Below, one piece after another: positions 25,145-33,825 of a stretch of 64,000 nucleotides of DNA (positions are counted from its first letter, which is position 1; every line of letters begins with the position of its first letter). The stretch is taken from contig NZ_VTAV01000001.1 in the NCBI RefSeq assembly GCF_008180195.1, forward strand, positions 372,001 through 436,000. The letters are read 5' to 3'. The position numbers were made by a program, and so were the translations under genes. This DNA comes from Sphingobacterium phlebotomi (lineage in GTDB: Bacteria > Bacteroidota > Bacteroidia > Sphingobacteriales > Sphingobacteriaceae). The notes under the pieces were generated by a model that did not search any database, was not told the origin of the DNA, and saw only the letters and a program-made list of their open reading frames with translations.

Positions 25145-28100
25145 ATGAAGAGTCAATTTTTATTACTTTGCCCTTTACTTGCTATAGCCCCGTTACAAAT
25201 GGTGATAGCAGCAGAATCATTTCATGATGTAACAGTGCATTCGGAGCTATTTGTGAACGTGACGGGAAAGGTACTGGATCTAGAAGGAAATCCGGTGATA
25301 GGAGCTACCGTAACGATAAAAGGAACAACAACGGGAACCAAAACGGACGTAGACGGTGTATTTAGAATTAACTTACCACAGGGTGATGAGGTATTAGTTA
25401 TCAGTTATGTGGGGTTTAAAACGCAAGAGTTCCCGGTGAATAATCAAACGAATCTAGAGATAACATTAGAAGCTGCTGATGCCTTGGATGAGGTGGTGGT
25501 GGTTGGATATGGTACACAGAAGAAAGAACACCTAACAGGAGCGATTCAAACGATCAAATCAGAAGAGATTGAAGATCTGCCATCGACAAATATTGGTGCG
25601 GCATTGTCTGGACGCCTGCTGGGCGTCGATGTTAGCGGGGGTATCAGCCGTCCCGGTGTACCTGCCACTATCAATATTCGGGGAGCATCTACCGTGTCCA
25701 AAGATGGAGGAACGGATCAACCATTGTACGTGATTGATGGCGTTATTCAGGTTACCTCACAGGGAACGCCGGACAACAGCTTATTTAATACCTTGGTACC
25801 CTCTGAAATCGAGTCATTAACGTTTGTTAAAGATGCCGCTGCTGCAGTTTATGGTTCGAGAGGAGCAAACGGAGTTGTTATTGTGACCACAAAGCGAGGG
25901 AAATCTGGAGAGCCTAGAATTAGTTATTCCGGTTCAATAGCGTTCAACGATGAGGCCTATCGCCCGAAGATGATGAGCGCTTATGAGTTTGGGCGGTATA
26001 TGAATATTATGAACGGTCCATACGGCGAAGGTGCTCCACTGGAGGAGAATAGTTACTTCTCCGACGATGAGCTGGAACACTTTAAGACCATTAACCACGA
26101 TTGGCTGGAAGCAGCCTGGAAGCCTTCATACCTTACCCAACACTCCTTGAATGCGAGCGGAGGAACGGATAAAGCAACCTATTTTGCCAATGTTTCTTAT
26201 CTGGAGCAAAACGGAAATCTCGCCACGGTAGACTATTCTCGGTGGAATTTCCGTGCTGGTTCTGATGTGCAGGTCTCGCAGCGCCTTAAAGCCGGTATAC
26301 AGGTTTCCGGAAACTATGAGAATAACATCAAGACCTTCAACAAGATTTCAGGAGAAAACGACAATAACGACTATAAGACACTAATCACTACACCGCGCTA
26401 TGTGCCGATGTATGTAAATGGATATCCCGTTCGAGGTCCGGGCGCAAACGACCTTTCACAATATCACTTCTTTGAATTGGATCGTTATAATAATATTTCG
26501 GACGGGAAGACGCAGGGCATGACAGTCAATGTATTTGCAGAGTATGACGTTCCTTATATTGAAGGGTTGAATGCTCGGGTAAGTTATGGACGTAATTTCT
26601 CCAGCAGCAATACACAGCGTGTCGGTACGCGGTACGATTTATATGAATTTGACATGTTGGGACAAAATAGGCATATCTATGACGGTGCGGAGATGTCGGG
26701 CTCGGTGAGCGTCAGAAATGATGACCGGATTTCCTACATCAATACCAATGGGCGTTCGGAACAGTACAACTTCAACTTGAATTATAGCCGGAAATTTGGT
26801 TTGCATGATATCAGCGGTCTCTTTAGTATTGAGCGGGCAGAATCAGAGTCTTCGCAACAAAATGTCATGAAAGACCAGCCCATACCGATCAACAACGGAC
26901 AGTTTAATGAAGCTTTTGGCGCCATAGATGGCTCTACAGCTGCTTATGAATCCGGTTCGTTGGGTTATATCGGTCGGGTGAACTATGCCTACGATGATAA
27001 ATATTTAGCAGAGATATTATATCGCTCGGATGCATCAACACGTTTCGCGCCGGAAAACTATTGGGGTAACTTCTATTCGACTTCATTCGGATGGGTGCTT
27101 TCCCGGGAGGATTTTTTTAACGTAGAATGGGTGGACTTCTTAAAATTCCGTTATTCCTATGGTAAGCTCGGCACGGACGACACGCGTGCCTGGAACTGGC
27201 GTCAACGGTATACGTTCCAACAGGGAAAAGGAACAGTTTTCGGGGGGAACGGCGAAGGGACGATGGGGATGCGGATGGAAGCCTCGCCAAATAGACATGC
27301 AAGATGGAGTGACCACTATAAACAAAACTTCGGTATCGATGCGGAGTTTATGAACAATCGTTTATCATTAGGATTTGACGGATACTTCAATCAGGGGCGT
27401 AACTTGTTGATGGAATCGACGTCCAATATCCCCGTGACGGTGGGCGGAACCATCGCCTCTGAAAATATGGGTTCGATAAACACCTTTGGGGTAGAGCTGG
27501 CTGTAGGATGGAACGATAGGATTGGCGAACATTTCCGTTATGGCGCTAATGTCCGTTTTGGATGGAGTGATAACCGCGTGATTAAGGGTAACTTCAACCC
27601 ACAGGAAATGTTATTTCCTTGGAATCCACAGGAAGGACGCTCTAGCGACAACGGAATGTGGGGACTGGATTATCTCGGCATGTTCCGCAATCAGTCAGAG
27701 ATTGATGCTTATGTCGCCGAATATAATATTCAGGAAGTGTACGGTGTACAAGCTGAAAACTTGCAGCCGGGTATGCTCTATTACCGCGATGTAAGAGGAC
27801 CTTTACAGGCGGATGGTACCTTTGCAGCTCCCGATGGTATTATCGATGATAACGACCAGATTCAGTTGGCCAAAAGAAAGAATAACCTATATAACTTAGG
27901 AACGACGATTAATCTAGGCTATAAAAACTTTAGTTTTTCCATGGTTATCGCCGGATCTTTTGGTGGGTGGTCTGAATATGATTCCAACGCCCGCAGTAAG
28001 TTGCATAACGATATCAACCGGGTATTCGAGAGCAAACCAGCTTTCTGGGGAGATATCTATGACCCTATCTTGAATCCTACGGGAAGATACCCCAATCCGC

Positions 28101-28363
28101 ACTGGGAAGAGATTAGTTTAGATCCCGCTTCTACATTTTGGCAGGTGCCGGCATTTCGTATGAATATCCGTAGTGCAAATATTGGATATACCCTGCCGAA
28201 GCGCTTTACAGAATATGCGAAGATCCAGAATGCACGCCTATTCTTATCAGCGATGAATCCGCTGACGCTGTACAATCCTTTTGATTATCGGGATGCAACA
28301 GCGGCGTATGATGTATACCCTAATCTAAGAACCTATTCGTTTGGTGTCAATGTAACCTTTTAA
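25145..28363 (+). CDS. SusC-type TonB-dependent receptor 1 of the pectin locus
   Basis: A 1072-residue outer membrane protein: signal peptide, carboxypeptidase-D-like domain (about 38-112, VTGKVLDLEGNPVIGATVTI), TonB-box region DEVVVVGYGTQKKEHLTG, plug with AAVYGSRGANGVVIVTTKRG (about 237) and a long barrel ending LRTYSFGVNVTF. It would import oligogalacturonides or related pectin fragments together with the SusD encoded 12 bp downstream. It shares the N-terminal layout with the second SusC at 46836 but the plug and barrel differ, so the two probably take different oligomers. Confidence 0.95.
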   Translation: MKSQFLLLCPLLAIAPLQMVIAAESFHDVTVHSELFVNVTGKVLDLEGNPVIGATVTIKGTTTGTKTDVDGVFRINLPQGDEVLVISYVGFKTQEFPVNNQTNLEITLEAADALDEVVVVGYGTQKKEHLTGAIQTIKSEEIEDLPSTNIGAALSGRLLGVDVSGGISRPGVPATINIRGASTVSKDGGTDQPLYVIDGVIQVTSQGTPDNSLFNTLVPSEIESLTFVKDAAAAVYGSRGANGVVIVTTKRGKSGEPRISYSGSIAFNDEAYRPKMMSAYEFGRYMNIMNGPYGEGAPLEENSYFSDDELEHFKTINHDWLEAAWKPSYLTQHSLNASGGTDKATYFANVSYLEQNGNLATVDYSRWNFRAGSDVQVSQRLKAGIQVSGNYENNIKTFNKISGENDNNDYKTLITTPRYVPMYVNGYPVRGPGANDLSQYHFFELDRYNNISDGKTQGMTVNVFAEYDVPYIEGLNARVSYGRNFSSSNTQRVGTRYDLYEFDMLGQNRHIYDGAEMSGSVSVRNDDRISYINTNGRSEQYNFNLNYSRKFGLHDISGLFSIERAESESSQQNVMKDQPIPINNGQFNEAFGAIDGSTAAYESGSLGYIGRVNYAYDDKYLAEILYRSDASTRFAPENYWGNFYSTSFGWVLSREDFFNVEWVDFLKFRYSYGKLGTDDTRAWNWRQRYTFQQGKGTVFGGNGEGTMGMRMEASPNRHARWSDHYKQNFGIDAEFMNNRLSLGFDGYFNQGRNLLMESTSNIPVTVGGTIASENMGSINTFGVELAVGWNDRIGEHFRYGANVRFGWSDNRVIKGNFNPQEMLFPWNPQEGRSSDNGMWGLDYLGMFRNQSEIDAYVAEYNIQEVYGVQAENLQPGMLYYRDVRGPLQADGTFAAPDGIIDDNDQIQLAKRKNNLYNLGTTINLGYKNFSFSMVIAGSFGGWSEYDSNARSKLHNDINRVFESKPAFWGDIYDPILNPTGRYPNPHWEEISLDPASTFWQVPAFRMNIRSANIGYTLPKRFTEYAKIQNARLFLSAMNPLTLYNPFDYRDATAAYDVYPNLRTYSFGVNVTF

Positions 28364-28374
28364 AGATTTGATGT

Positions 28375-30402
28375 ATGACAGCTATATTAAAAAAATATAA
28401 TACTAAACTTTTTGCCGTAGTGGGCGTAACGCTATTGGTAGGATGTAAAACAGATTTTCTGGAGGAAAAGCGTGACCTCACGGGAATGAACGAAGAGGTG
28501 TTTCAGAATGAAAGTACGGCGACCGCCTATGTGGATTTTATCTATGGGATGTTTTTGCCTGGAAACAATAGTAGCAATTCTCTTCTCTGGGAGCGCGCGG
28601 TCAATGGAGATAATTTTTCCAAGACAACCGATGAACTTGCCGGACAAACAGATTTCAATCGGGAATGGACTAATATCGCCTATCACCAACCTCACGCCCT
28701 GAATTACTTTGGAAACCGGATGAGTTCTTCCATTGCGAATAACACGTGGACGAGAATTCGGCAGATAAATCTTTTCCTCGATCAAGTAGACGAACACACT
28801 TTGCAGGAAGACTTTGTTAGCAAACTGAAAGGACAGTTGTATTTCTGGCGCGCCTGGCAATATTTCGATTTGGTGCGATTGTACGGCGGTGTTCCGTTGG
28901 TGTTGACAGCGCAAAACCCAGTGGCAACAGATGGCTCGGAATTGGCTATTCCACGGAGTAGCTCTTCAGAGACAATCGAACAGGTACTGGCAGATCTTGA
29001 CCAAGCGATCGAGATGTTGCCTGGTCAATGGGATGATGCCGGTTCCAATTGGGGACGTATTACCAGTGGTGCGGCGGCGGCCCTCAAAGGGCGCGTATTG
29101 CTTACCTGGGCAAGCCCTTTGTTTAACCGAAACGATGACCAGACCCGTTGGCAAGCCGCTTACGATGCCAATCTGGAAGCAAAGGAACTGCTCGAAGCGA
29201 ATGGTTTCGGGCTTTATAGAACTGGAAACCTGGAAAATGCCGAAGCTTGGGGCAATATGTGGTTTCAAGAAGTCGGGAATCCCGAAGCCGTTATGGTTTA
29301 TGGGTTTAACAATAGTATGGCGGAGAACACCCGTAAAAACAACCATTGGGAACATGCTGCTCGCTCGCAGGAAAGCGGTGGTAATGGCGCTATCTCGCCA
29401 ACAAAGCAAATGGTGGAAGCCTTTCCAATGAAAGACGGGAAATTTCCGGGCGAATCGAGTTACGAATACGACGAACAGAAATTTTATAAGAACAGAGACC
29501 CACGATTCTATAAGACATTTGTATACAATGGTGCCAGATGGCCCTATCGGGAAAATCCCGATTTTGTACAATGGACGTACCGTTGGTATGGCGAAAATGG
29601 CGATATAAACGGAAATCCCAATCAAACGACAGAGACCCGAGGAGCAAATGGAAGCGGGATCTATTTATCGAAAGCGACCAATCCGGAAGCGTCGAATGAC
29701 GATTTGTTTCGGATAAATGGTATGGACGTGATGGAGATCCGCTTTGCCGAAGTGGTTTTGAACCTCGCGGAAGCAGCCATTGGTATCAACCAATTGGGCG
29801 AAGCGTCTACGTTGATCCAATCGATACGCGAGCGTGCCGGTGTTGAAAACCTCGACGGTTCCTATGGATTGGGCAACATAACGGGCAGAGATCAATATTT
29901 CAAAGCAGTCTTAGACGAACGGCGGGTGGAATTTGCCTATGAAGGAAGACGCTTCTGGGATATGCGCCGTTGGATGCTGTTCGACGCGGATAGTGAGACC
30001 GCGATTCGGTTGGGTATGCAAGACCAAGCGCTGAACGGAAAGAGGAGGACAGGTTATTTCATCGTTGCCAAAAATGAAAATAACGGACGTTATCAAGGCA
30101 ATGCGGATCCATTTTTCACTTCGGACGGTTCCGCGCCTATTATCGACCGGGAGCCGGACAGCTACCCGAATGGTATCGAAACATTTGAAGAATATGTAGA
30201 TTATCTATATGATAATTACTTTGAAGTTGTCGAAAAAGACGATTTAGATCCTACCAATCCGGCGGATTGGGTATTCCGGTGGTATAACGAGTATTATTTC
30301 TTCGGATTGAACCAAGAAATTATGAATGCCTCCCCTTACCTCGAACAGACCAAAGGTTGGGACGGGCTAAACGGAGCAGGTACATTCGATCCGTTGCAAT
30401 AA
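28375..30402 (+). CDS. SusD-like surface glycan-binding lipoprotein 1
   Basis: A 675-residue lipoprotein (signal ending VTLLVGCKTDF, lipid Cys at about 24) of the SusD/RagB family: GQLYFWRAWQYFDLVRLYGG (about 143), the TPR region RITSGAAAALKGRVLLTWAS, ERAGVENLDGSYGL and the C-terminal LDERRVEFAYEGRRFWDMRR. It is longer than many SusD proteins (about 500-600) but within the range for those pairing with large SusC receptors. It acts as the lid of SusC 1. A strong terminator at 30457-30490 ends the operon. Confidence 0.94.
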   Translation: MTAILKKYNTKLFAVVGVTLLVGCKTDFLEEKRDLTGMNEEVFQNESTATAYVDFIYGMFLPGNNSSNSLLWERAVNGDNFSKTTDELAGQTDFNREWTNIAYHQPHALNYFGNRMSSSIANNTWTRIRQINLFLDQVDEHTLQEDFVSKLKGQLYFWRAWQYFDLVRLYGGVPLVLTAQNPVATDGSELAIPRSSSSETIEQVLADLDQAIEMLPGQWDDAGSNWGRITSGAAAALKGRVLLTWASPLFNRNDDQTRWQAAYDANLEAKELLEANGFGLYRTGNLENAEAWGNMWFQEVGNPEAVMVYGFNNSMAENTRKNNHWEHAARSQESGGNGAISPTKQMVEAFPMKDGKFPGESSYEYDEQKFYKNRDPRFYKTFVYNGARWPYRENPDFVQWTYRWYGENGDINGNPNQTTETRGANGSGIYLSKATNPEASNDDLFRINGMDVMEIRFAEVVLNLAEAAIGINQLGEASTLIQSIRERAGVENLDGSYGLGNITGRDQYFKAVLDERRVEFAYEGRRFWDMRRWMLFDADSETAIRLGMQDQALNGKRRTGYFIVAKNENNGRYQGNADPFFTSDGSAPIIDREPDSYPNGIETFEEYVDYLYDNYFEVVEKDDLDPTNPADWVFRWYNEYYFFGLNQEIMNASPYLEQTKGWDGLNGAGTFDPLQ

Positions 30403-30456
30403 GGCTTTAGAGAAAAAAAACGTAAACTACAAGGCCCTGTGGCTTCAGTTTGCTAG

Positions 30457-30490
30457 AAAACACCCCACTCTTTTTAGCGTGGGGTGTTTT
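30457..30490 (+). terminator. Terminator of the DUF3826-susCD operon
   Basis: Perfect 12-bp inverted repeat AAAACACCCCAC (30457-30468) / GTGGGGTGTTTT (30479-30490), ending in a T run, about 55 bp after the susD stop. Confidence 0.85.
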
Positions 30491-30508
30491 CGTTAGCAAG
30501 AATTGCTA

Positions 30509-30573
30509 GTTAATAATGGTTATAAAACAGATAAAATCGTATAAAATTGGCTTTGTCGACTTCCGTAATTTTG
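30509..30573 (+). promoter_or_regulatory. Pectin-regulon promoter P3 (double DUF3826 gene)
   Basis: A good proximal box GATAAAATCGTATAAA at 30530 and a consensus -7 element TAATTTTG at 30566-30573 (36 bp from the box start). The distal box GTTAATAATGGTTATA at 30509 is degenerate. Transcription would start near 30580, about 27 bases before the ATG. Confidence 0.7.
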
Positions 30574-30606
30574 ATAGGTAAACCTATACGATTTGATTTA
30601 TAATTT

Positions 30607-31782
30607 ATGAAAAGAGGACTTTTAACATTCTTGGTGCTAGGAAGCTTGTCGCTCGTGCATGGGCAAGTGGATGCCGAATATCAAAAGGTTGCGATGGAGC
30701 GCGCCGAAAAAATTATGGCGGAAGTAGAACCCGCGTTAGCCATCGCCACAAGGAATAATGTCCGAGATTTAGTGGCGAACCAATATATTGCGCTGAATAG
30801 TATTCACGCAGAGCGAGATCGTCAATTGGAGAAAGAAGGAGCAAATAATGAACGGATCTTAACCCATGCCGATTCCGTAGTAGCAGCGCAACATGATAAA
30901 TACGTTACCGCACTGCAGGATTTGCTTACAGCAGAACAGGTTGAGTCCATAAAAAATGGAATGACCTATTACACGGTCCCCAAGACATATAACAATTATC
31001 TCTTAATGCTACCTTTTGCAACGGAGGAAGAGCAGGCAATGATCCATGAAAACCTCATAGAAGCGCGTGAGCATGCTATGGATGGAGGTTCTGCAAAGGA
31101 AAAACACGCGTGGTTTAATAAGTATAAAGGACGTATTGCCAATGCATTGGCTAGTAAAGGATACAATCTAAAAGAAGAAGGCGAAAGATGGGCTGAACGG
31201 AGAGATTTAAAATCGTCCGCAACCTTTATTACGGCATCAAGCAGAATAATGCAGAAATTCGCGTTGTCGGATGAATGGCAAGCGGAACAGGTCAGAAACT
31301 TATTAGCTTTTCATTACCAAAAAATGGATGCGATTTATGCCCATAAAAAAAAGCAAACAACCGAGATGGATCAAGCGTCGCTCGGCGATGCTGAAAAGGA
31401 GAAGCGTGCGGTTAAGATTTGGGAGGAGAGTAAAAGTGCGTTGGATATGCAACGAGATAAGTTATTCAAGAAACTAGATCCGTTGTTGAGCGATGAGCAA
31501 ATTGAATTGGTTAAAAATGAAATGACGCATAACGGTTTTCAAAAAGAGCTAACCCGTTTTGAAGAGTTGCTGCCAGATTTGAACGAAGAAGAAAAGGTGG
31601 TGATAATCGAATATTTAAAAGAAGCGCGCGAAAATGCATTGAATGTACAGACAAATAAAGAACGTAACCAGTGGTTTGCTAAATATCGAGGCCGTGCTAA
31701 TAATTATTTATCTAAGCAAGGTTACGATTTGCGAAAGGCGACGGAAGATTTGGAAGATCGTAGAAAGAGCATGATCCCCTAA
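30607..31782 (+). CDS. Secreted protein with two DUF3826 domains in tandem
   Basis: A 391-residue protein with signal peptide (about 1-19). It is two copies of the unit seen at 24432: copy 1 (about 20-205) contains KNGMTYYTVPKTYNNYLLML and GYNLKEEGERWAERRDLK; copy 2 (about 210-391) contains KNEMTHNGFQKELTRFEELL and ends GYDLRKATEDLEDRRKSMIP. The first copy is closer to the single-domain protein than the second is. It is a single-gene transcription unit with its own regulon promoter and terminator. The function is unknown. Confidence 0.8.
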   Translation: MKRGLLTFLVLGSLSLVHGQVDAEYQKVAMERAEKIMAEVEPALAIATRNNVRDLVANQYIALNSIHAERDRQLEKEGANNERILTHADSVVAAQHDKYVTALQDLLTAEQVESIKNGMTYYTVPKTYNNYLLMLPFATEEEQAMIHENLIEAREHAMDGGSAKEKHAWFNKYKGRIANALASKGYNLKEEGERWAERRDLKSSATFITASSRIMQKFALSDEWQAEQVRNLLAFHYQKMDAIYAHKKKQTTEMDQASLGDAEKEKRAVKIWEESKSALDMQRDKLFKKLDPLLSDEQIELVKNEMTHNGFQKELTRFEELLPDLNEEEKVVIIEYLKEARENALNVQTNKERNQWFAKYRGRANNYLSKQGYDLRKATEDLEDRRKSMIP

Positions 31783-31836
31783 TTGTTTCAAATAGCGTTT
31801 TTAGACGCACGTCCTGATATAGTTCTAACGAACAAG

Positions 31837-31872
31837 AAACATCTCCTTATAAATAGGTAGATGTTTTTTTTT
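31837..31872 (+). terminator. Terminator after the double DUF3826 gene
   Basis: Hairpin with outer stem AAACATCT (31837-31844) / AGATGTTT (31859-31866), additional pairs inside it, and a run of nine T. It lies 55 bp after the stop codon. Confidence 0.8.
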
Positions 31873-31891
31873 GTTATTGCTTGATTGATAA

Positions 31892-31956
31892 GTCAATAAG
31901 TTGCATAAACACGATAAAATACTACAAAATTTATTTTTTTAGTTTCTGTAGTTTTG
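31892..31956 (+). promoter_or_regulatory. Pectin-regulon promoter P4 (beta-helix lipoprotein pair)
   Basis: Boxes GTCAATAAGTTGCATA at 31892 (weak) and GATAAAATACTACAAA at 31913 (strong), 21 bp apart; -7 element TAGTTTTG at 31949-31956, 36 bp after the proximal box start. The start would be near 31963, giving a leader of about 97 bases. Confidence 0.68.
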
Positions 31957-32059
31957 ATATGTAAACCTAGGATACGCATATAAATTGCTGATAACATTCG
32001 GACTGCCAAAGCGGATACGTGTTTAAAGCCAGTATTTACAGTTATAAACGAAATTCTAC

Positions 32060-33793
32060 ATGAAAACATTTTTTTCTTGGAAAGGATATTTGCCTTTTTT
32101 CTTGATGATGGTGGGGTTAGTGGGGTGTCAAAAGGACGAAACCGGAGACAACACCTTACCACAACCTATTGACAACTTGCGACACGTCGTCCAAGGTGAA
32201 CATGCGAAAGTAGCATGGGATACCCCTGCAAACTTATTTTCCCACTACATTGTTGAGCTATCGAGATTGTCAAATTTTTCGATTATCAACCAGTCAACGA
32301 CAGTGGATAACAGTGCGCAAGAATATGTGTTTTGGAAGCTTGATCCAGGGGAAGATTATTATTGTCGTATTAAAGTCGTTAATGAAGATCGAGAATCAGA
32401 TTGGACAAGCATTCATTTCAATACCAGTCAAAGCAATATTCTGTTGCCTATTCAAAAAGATGATATTGCGGGAGATAAAGTGCAAATTCGCTGGGATCCT
32501 ATTTCAACGGAGATAAATCTTTCCAAAATTTCATTAAAGCCGGTGTTGGGTGTCAGTCAAGAACATATGTTGACCACTAACCATGTAGAGAATAAATCCA
32601 TAAGCATTGAAGGTCTAGAAACTGATATGGCGTACGAAGTCAGTTTGTACGATGGAGATTTTGTGGTAGGACGAACCTCATTCGTTACGCTCGCTGTTCC
32701 GGTTAATGGTGTCTGGAATTTATTTCCGCATAGTGATTTGCTAACAGCCATTGAGACGAGTACGACGGGAGATCGATTGGTTTTAAACCCAGGGGTGTAT
32801 GATTTGAGCATAGTAAACCCGCAAATTGCTAATAAATCGATTGTGCTGGAGGGGGTGGATGAAAATGATATACCTCTTCTATACGCACGTAACTTTCGTC
32901 TTACAGGAGAACGATCTGGTATATCCTTTAAGAATCTTAATATTTCAGGATCCCGTATCGATGAATATAACCAGGAGCTGACCAACAGTCAAGATCACTT
33001 ATGGAATACTTGGCTGGTGTCGCTGGATGAAACATCAGCCAATTTCGAGGCAGTCGTTTTTGAAAATTGTGTGATCCGCAACTATAATGCTGGTCTTTTT
33101 CACCTGAATGACAATAATAGACCACCGCATAAAGTGGGTAATTCGGTCGAAATTAATAATTGTATTGTGTACGATTTAGGTGTTGATAACGAATCCCCCA
33201 CGCTACGTGTCAATGCAGCCCAAATATTGAAAATAGATGTCGTTAACTCGACTTTTTACAGAACAAATAGATTGTTTGTGAAAATCGATGCAGAGCGAAA
33301 TCCTGCTAATGTCGTTGAATTCACGTTTCGGAATAATACCGTGCACGATAGTTGGGCGGGTGGCTCGTTCGATTTTCTCGCTGTCAAGGCCCCTTCGAAG
33401 TTTTTGTTCGAAAATAACAACCTGTCCAGTATGACATCAAGCGGAAACTTCTTTCCCAATTTTGCGTACGTAGCCAACGATTTCGATAAACGGATTATTA
33501 ATTCCAACTTTTTTAATATACTTTCCAAATCAACGATTTATGGGAGCAACATGTCCAATATGCCGGTCCATAGCTGGGAATTGCGACATCCAAACACCAT
33601 ATGGAATGATGTTGTCCCCGCATTTATCATGAATGACGCCAACCATGAGAATCCCAATTCCATATCCTCTTACCCCGTGTCTATAGACCCCGGATTTGCA
33701 GACCCGGAAAATGGAGATTTCACGGTGTCGACAGGTAGTGCATTAAGAACAGTAGACGGCGGAAGTCCGATAGGAGATCCACGGTGGTGGTAG
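32060..33793 (+). CDS. Surface lipoprotein with two fibronectin-like domains and a beta-helix (DUF4957/DUF5123 type), copy 1
   Basis: A 577-residue lipoprotein (signal ending MVGLVGCQKDE, lipid Cys about 23). Two fibronectin-III-like domains (about 35-120, with VKVAWDTPANLFSHYIVELS as KVAWDTPANLFSHYIVE, and about 130-210) precede a beta-helix (about 215-577) with VNGVWNLFPHSDLLTAIE, FKNLNISGSRIDEYNQE and a C-terminus GDPRWW. This DUF4957/DUF5123 layout occurs in pectin loci in the position of SusE/SusF-type glycan-binding proteins. The beta-helix resembles pectin lyases, but I see no recognisable catalytic motif, so binding is the likelier role. It is followed 32 bp later by a paralogue. Confidence 0.8.
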   Translation: MKTFFSWKGYLPFFLMMVGLVGCQKDETGDNTLPQPIDNLRHVVQGEHAKVAWDTPANLFSHYIVELSRLSNFSIINQSTTVDNSAQEYVFWKLDPGEDYYCRIKVVNEDRESDWTSIHFNTSQSNILLPIQKDDIAGDKVQIRWDPISTEINLSKISLKPVLGVSQEHMLTTNHVENKSISIEGLETDMAYEVSLYDGDFVVGRTSFVTLAVPVNGVWNLFPHSDLLTAIETSTTGDRLVLNPGVYDLSIVNPQIANKSIVLEGVDENDIPLLYARNFRLTGERSGISFKNLNISGSRIDEYNQELTNSQDHLWNTWLVSLDETSANFEAVVFENCVIRNYNAGLFHLNDNNRPPHKVGNSVEINNCIVYDLGVDNESPTLRVNAAQILKIDVVNSTFYRTNRLFVKIDAERNPANVVEFTFRNNTVHDSWAGGSFDFLAVKAPSKFLFENNNLSSMTSSGNFFPNFAYVANDFDKRIINSNFFNILSKSTIYGSNMSNMPVHSWELRHPNTIWNDVVPAFIMNDANHENPNSISSYPVSIDPGFADPENGDFTVSTGSALRTVDGGSPIGDPRWW

Positions 33794-33825
33794 AACAGAA
33801 GGTATAAAGATTTAGATAAAATAAG

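Noticed and set aside
28966..29625. 219-codon minus-strand open frame inside susD 1
   Set aside because: Antisense shadow of a clear SusD gene, without protein-like features.
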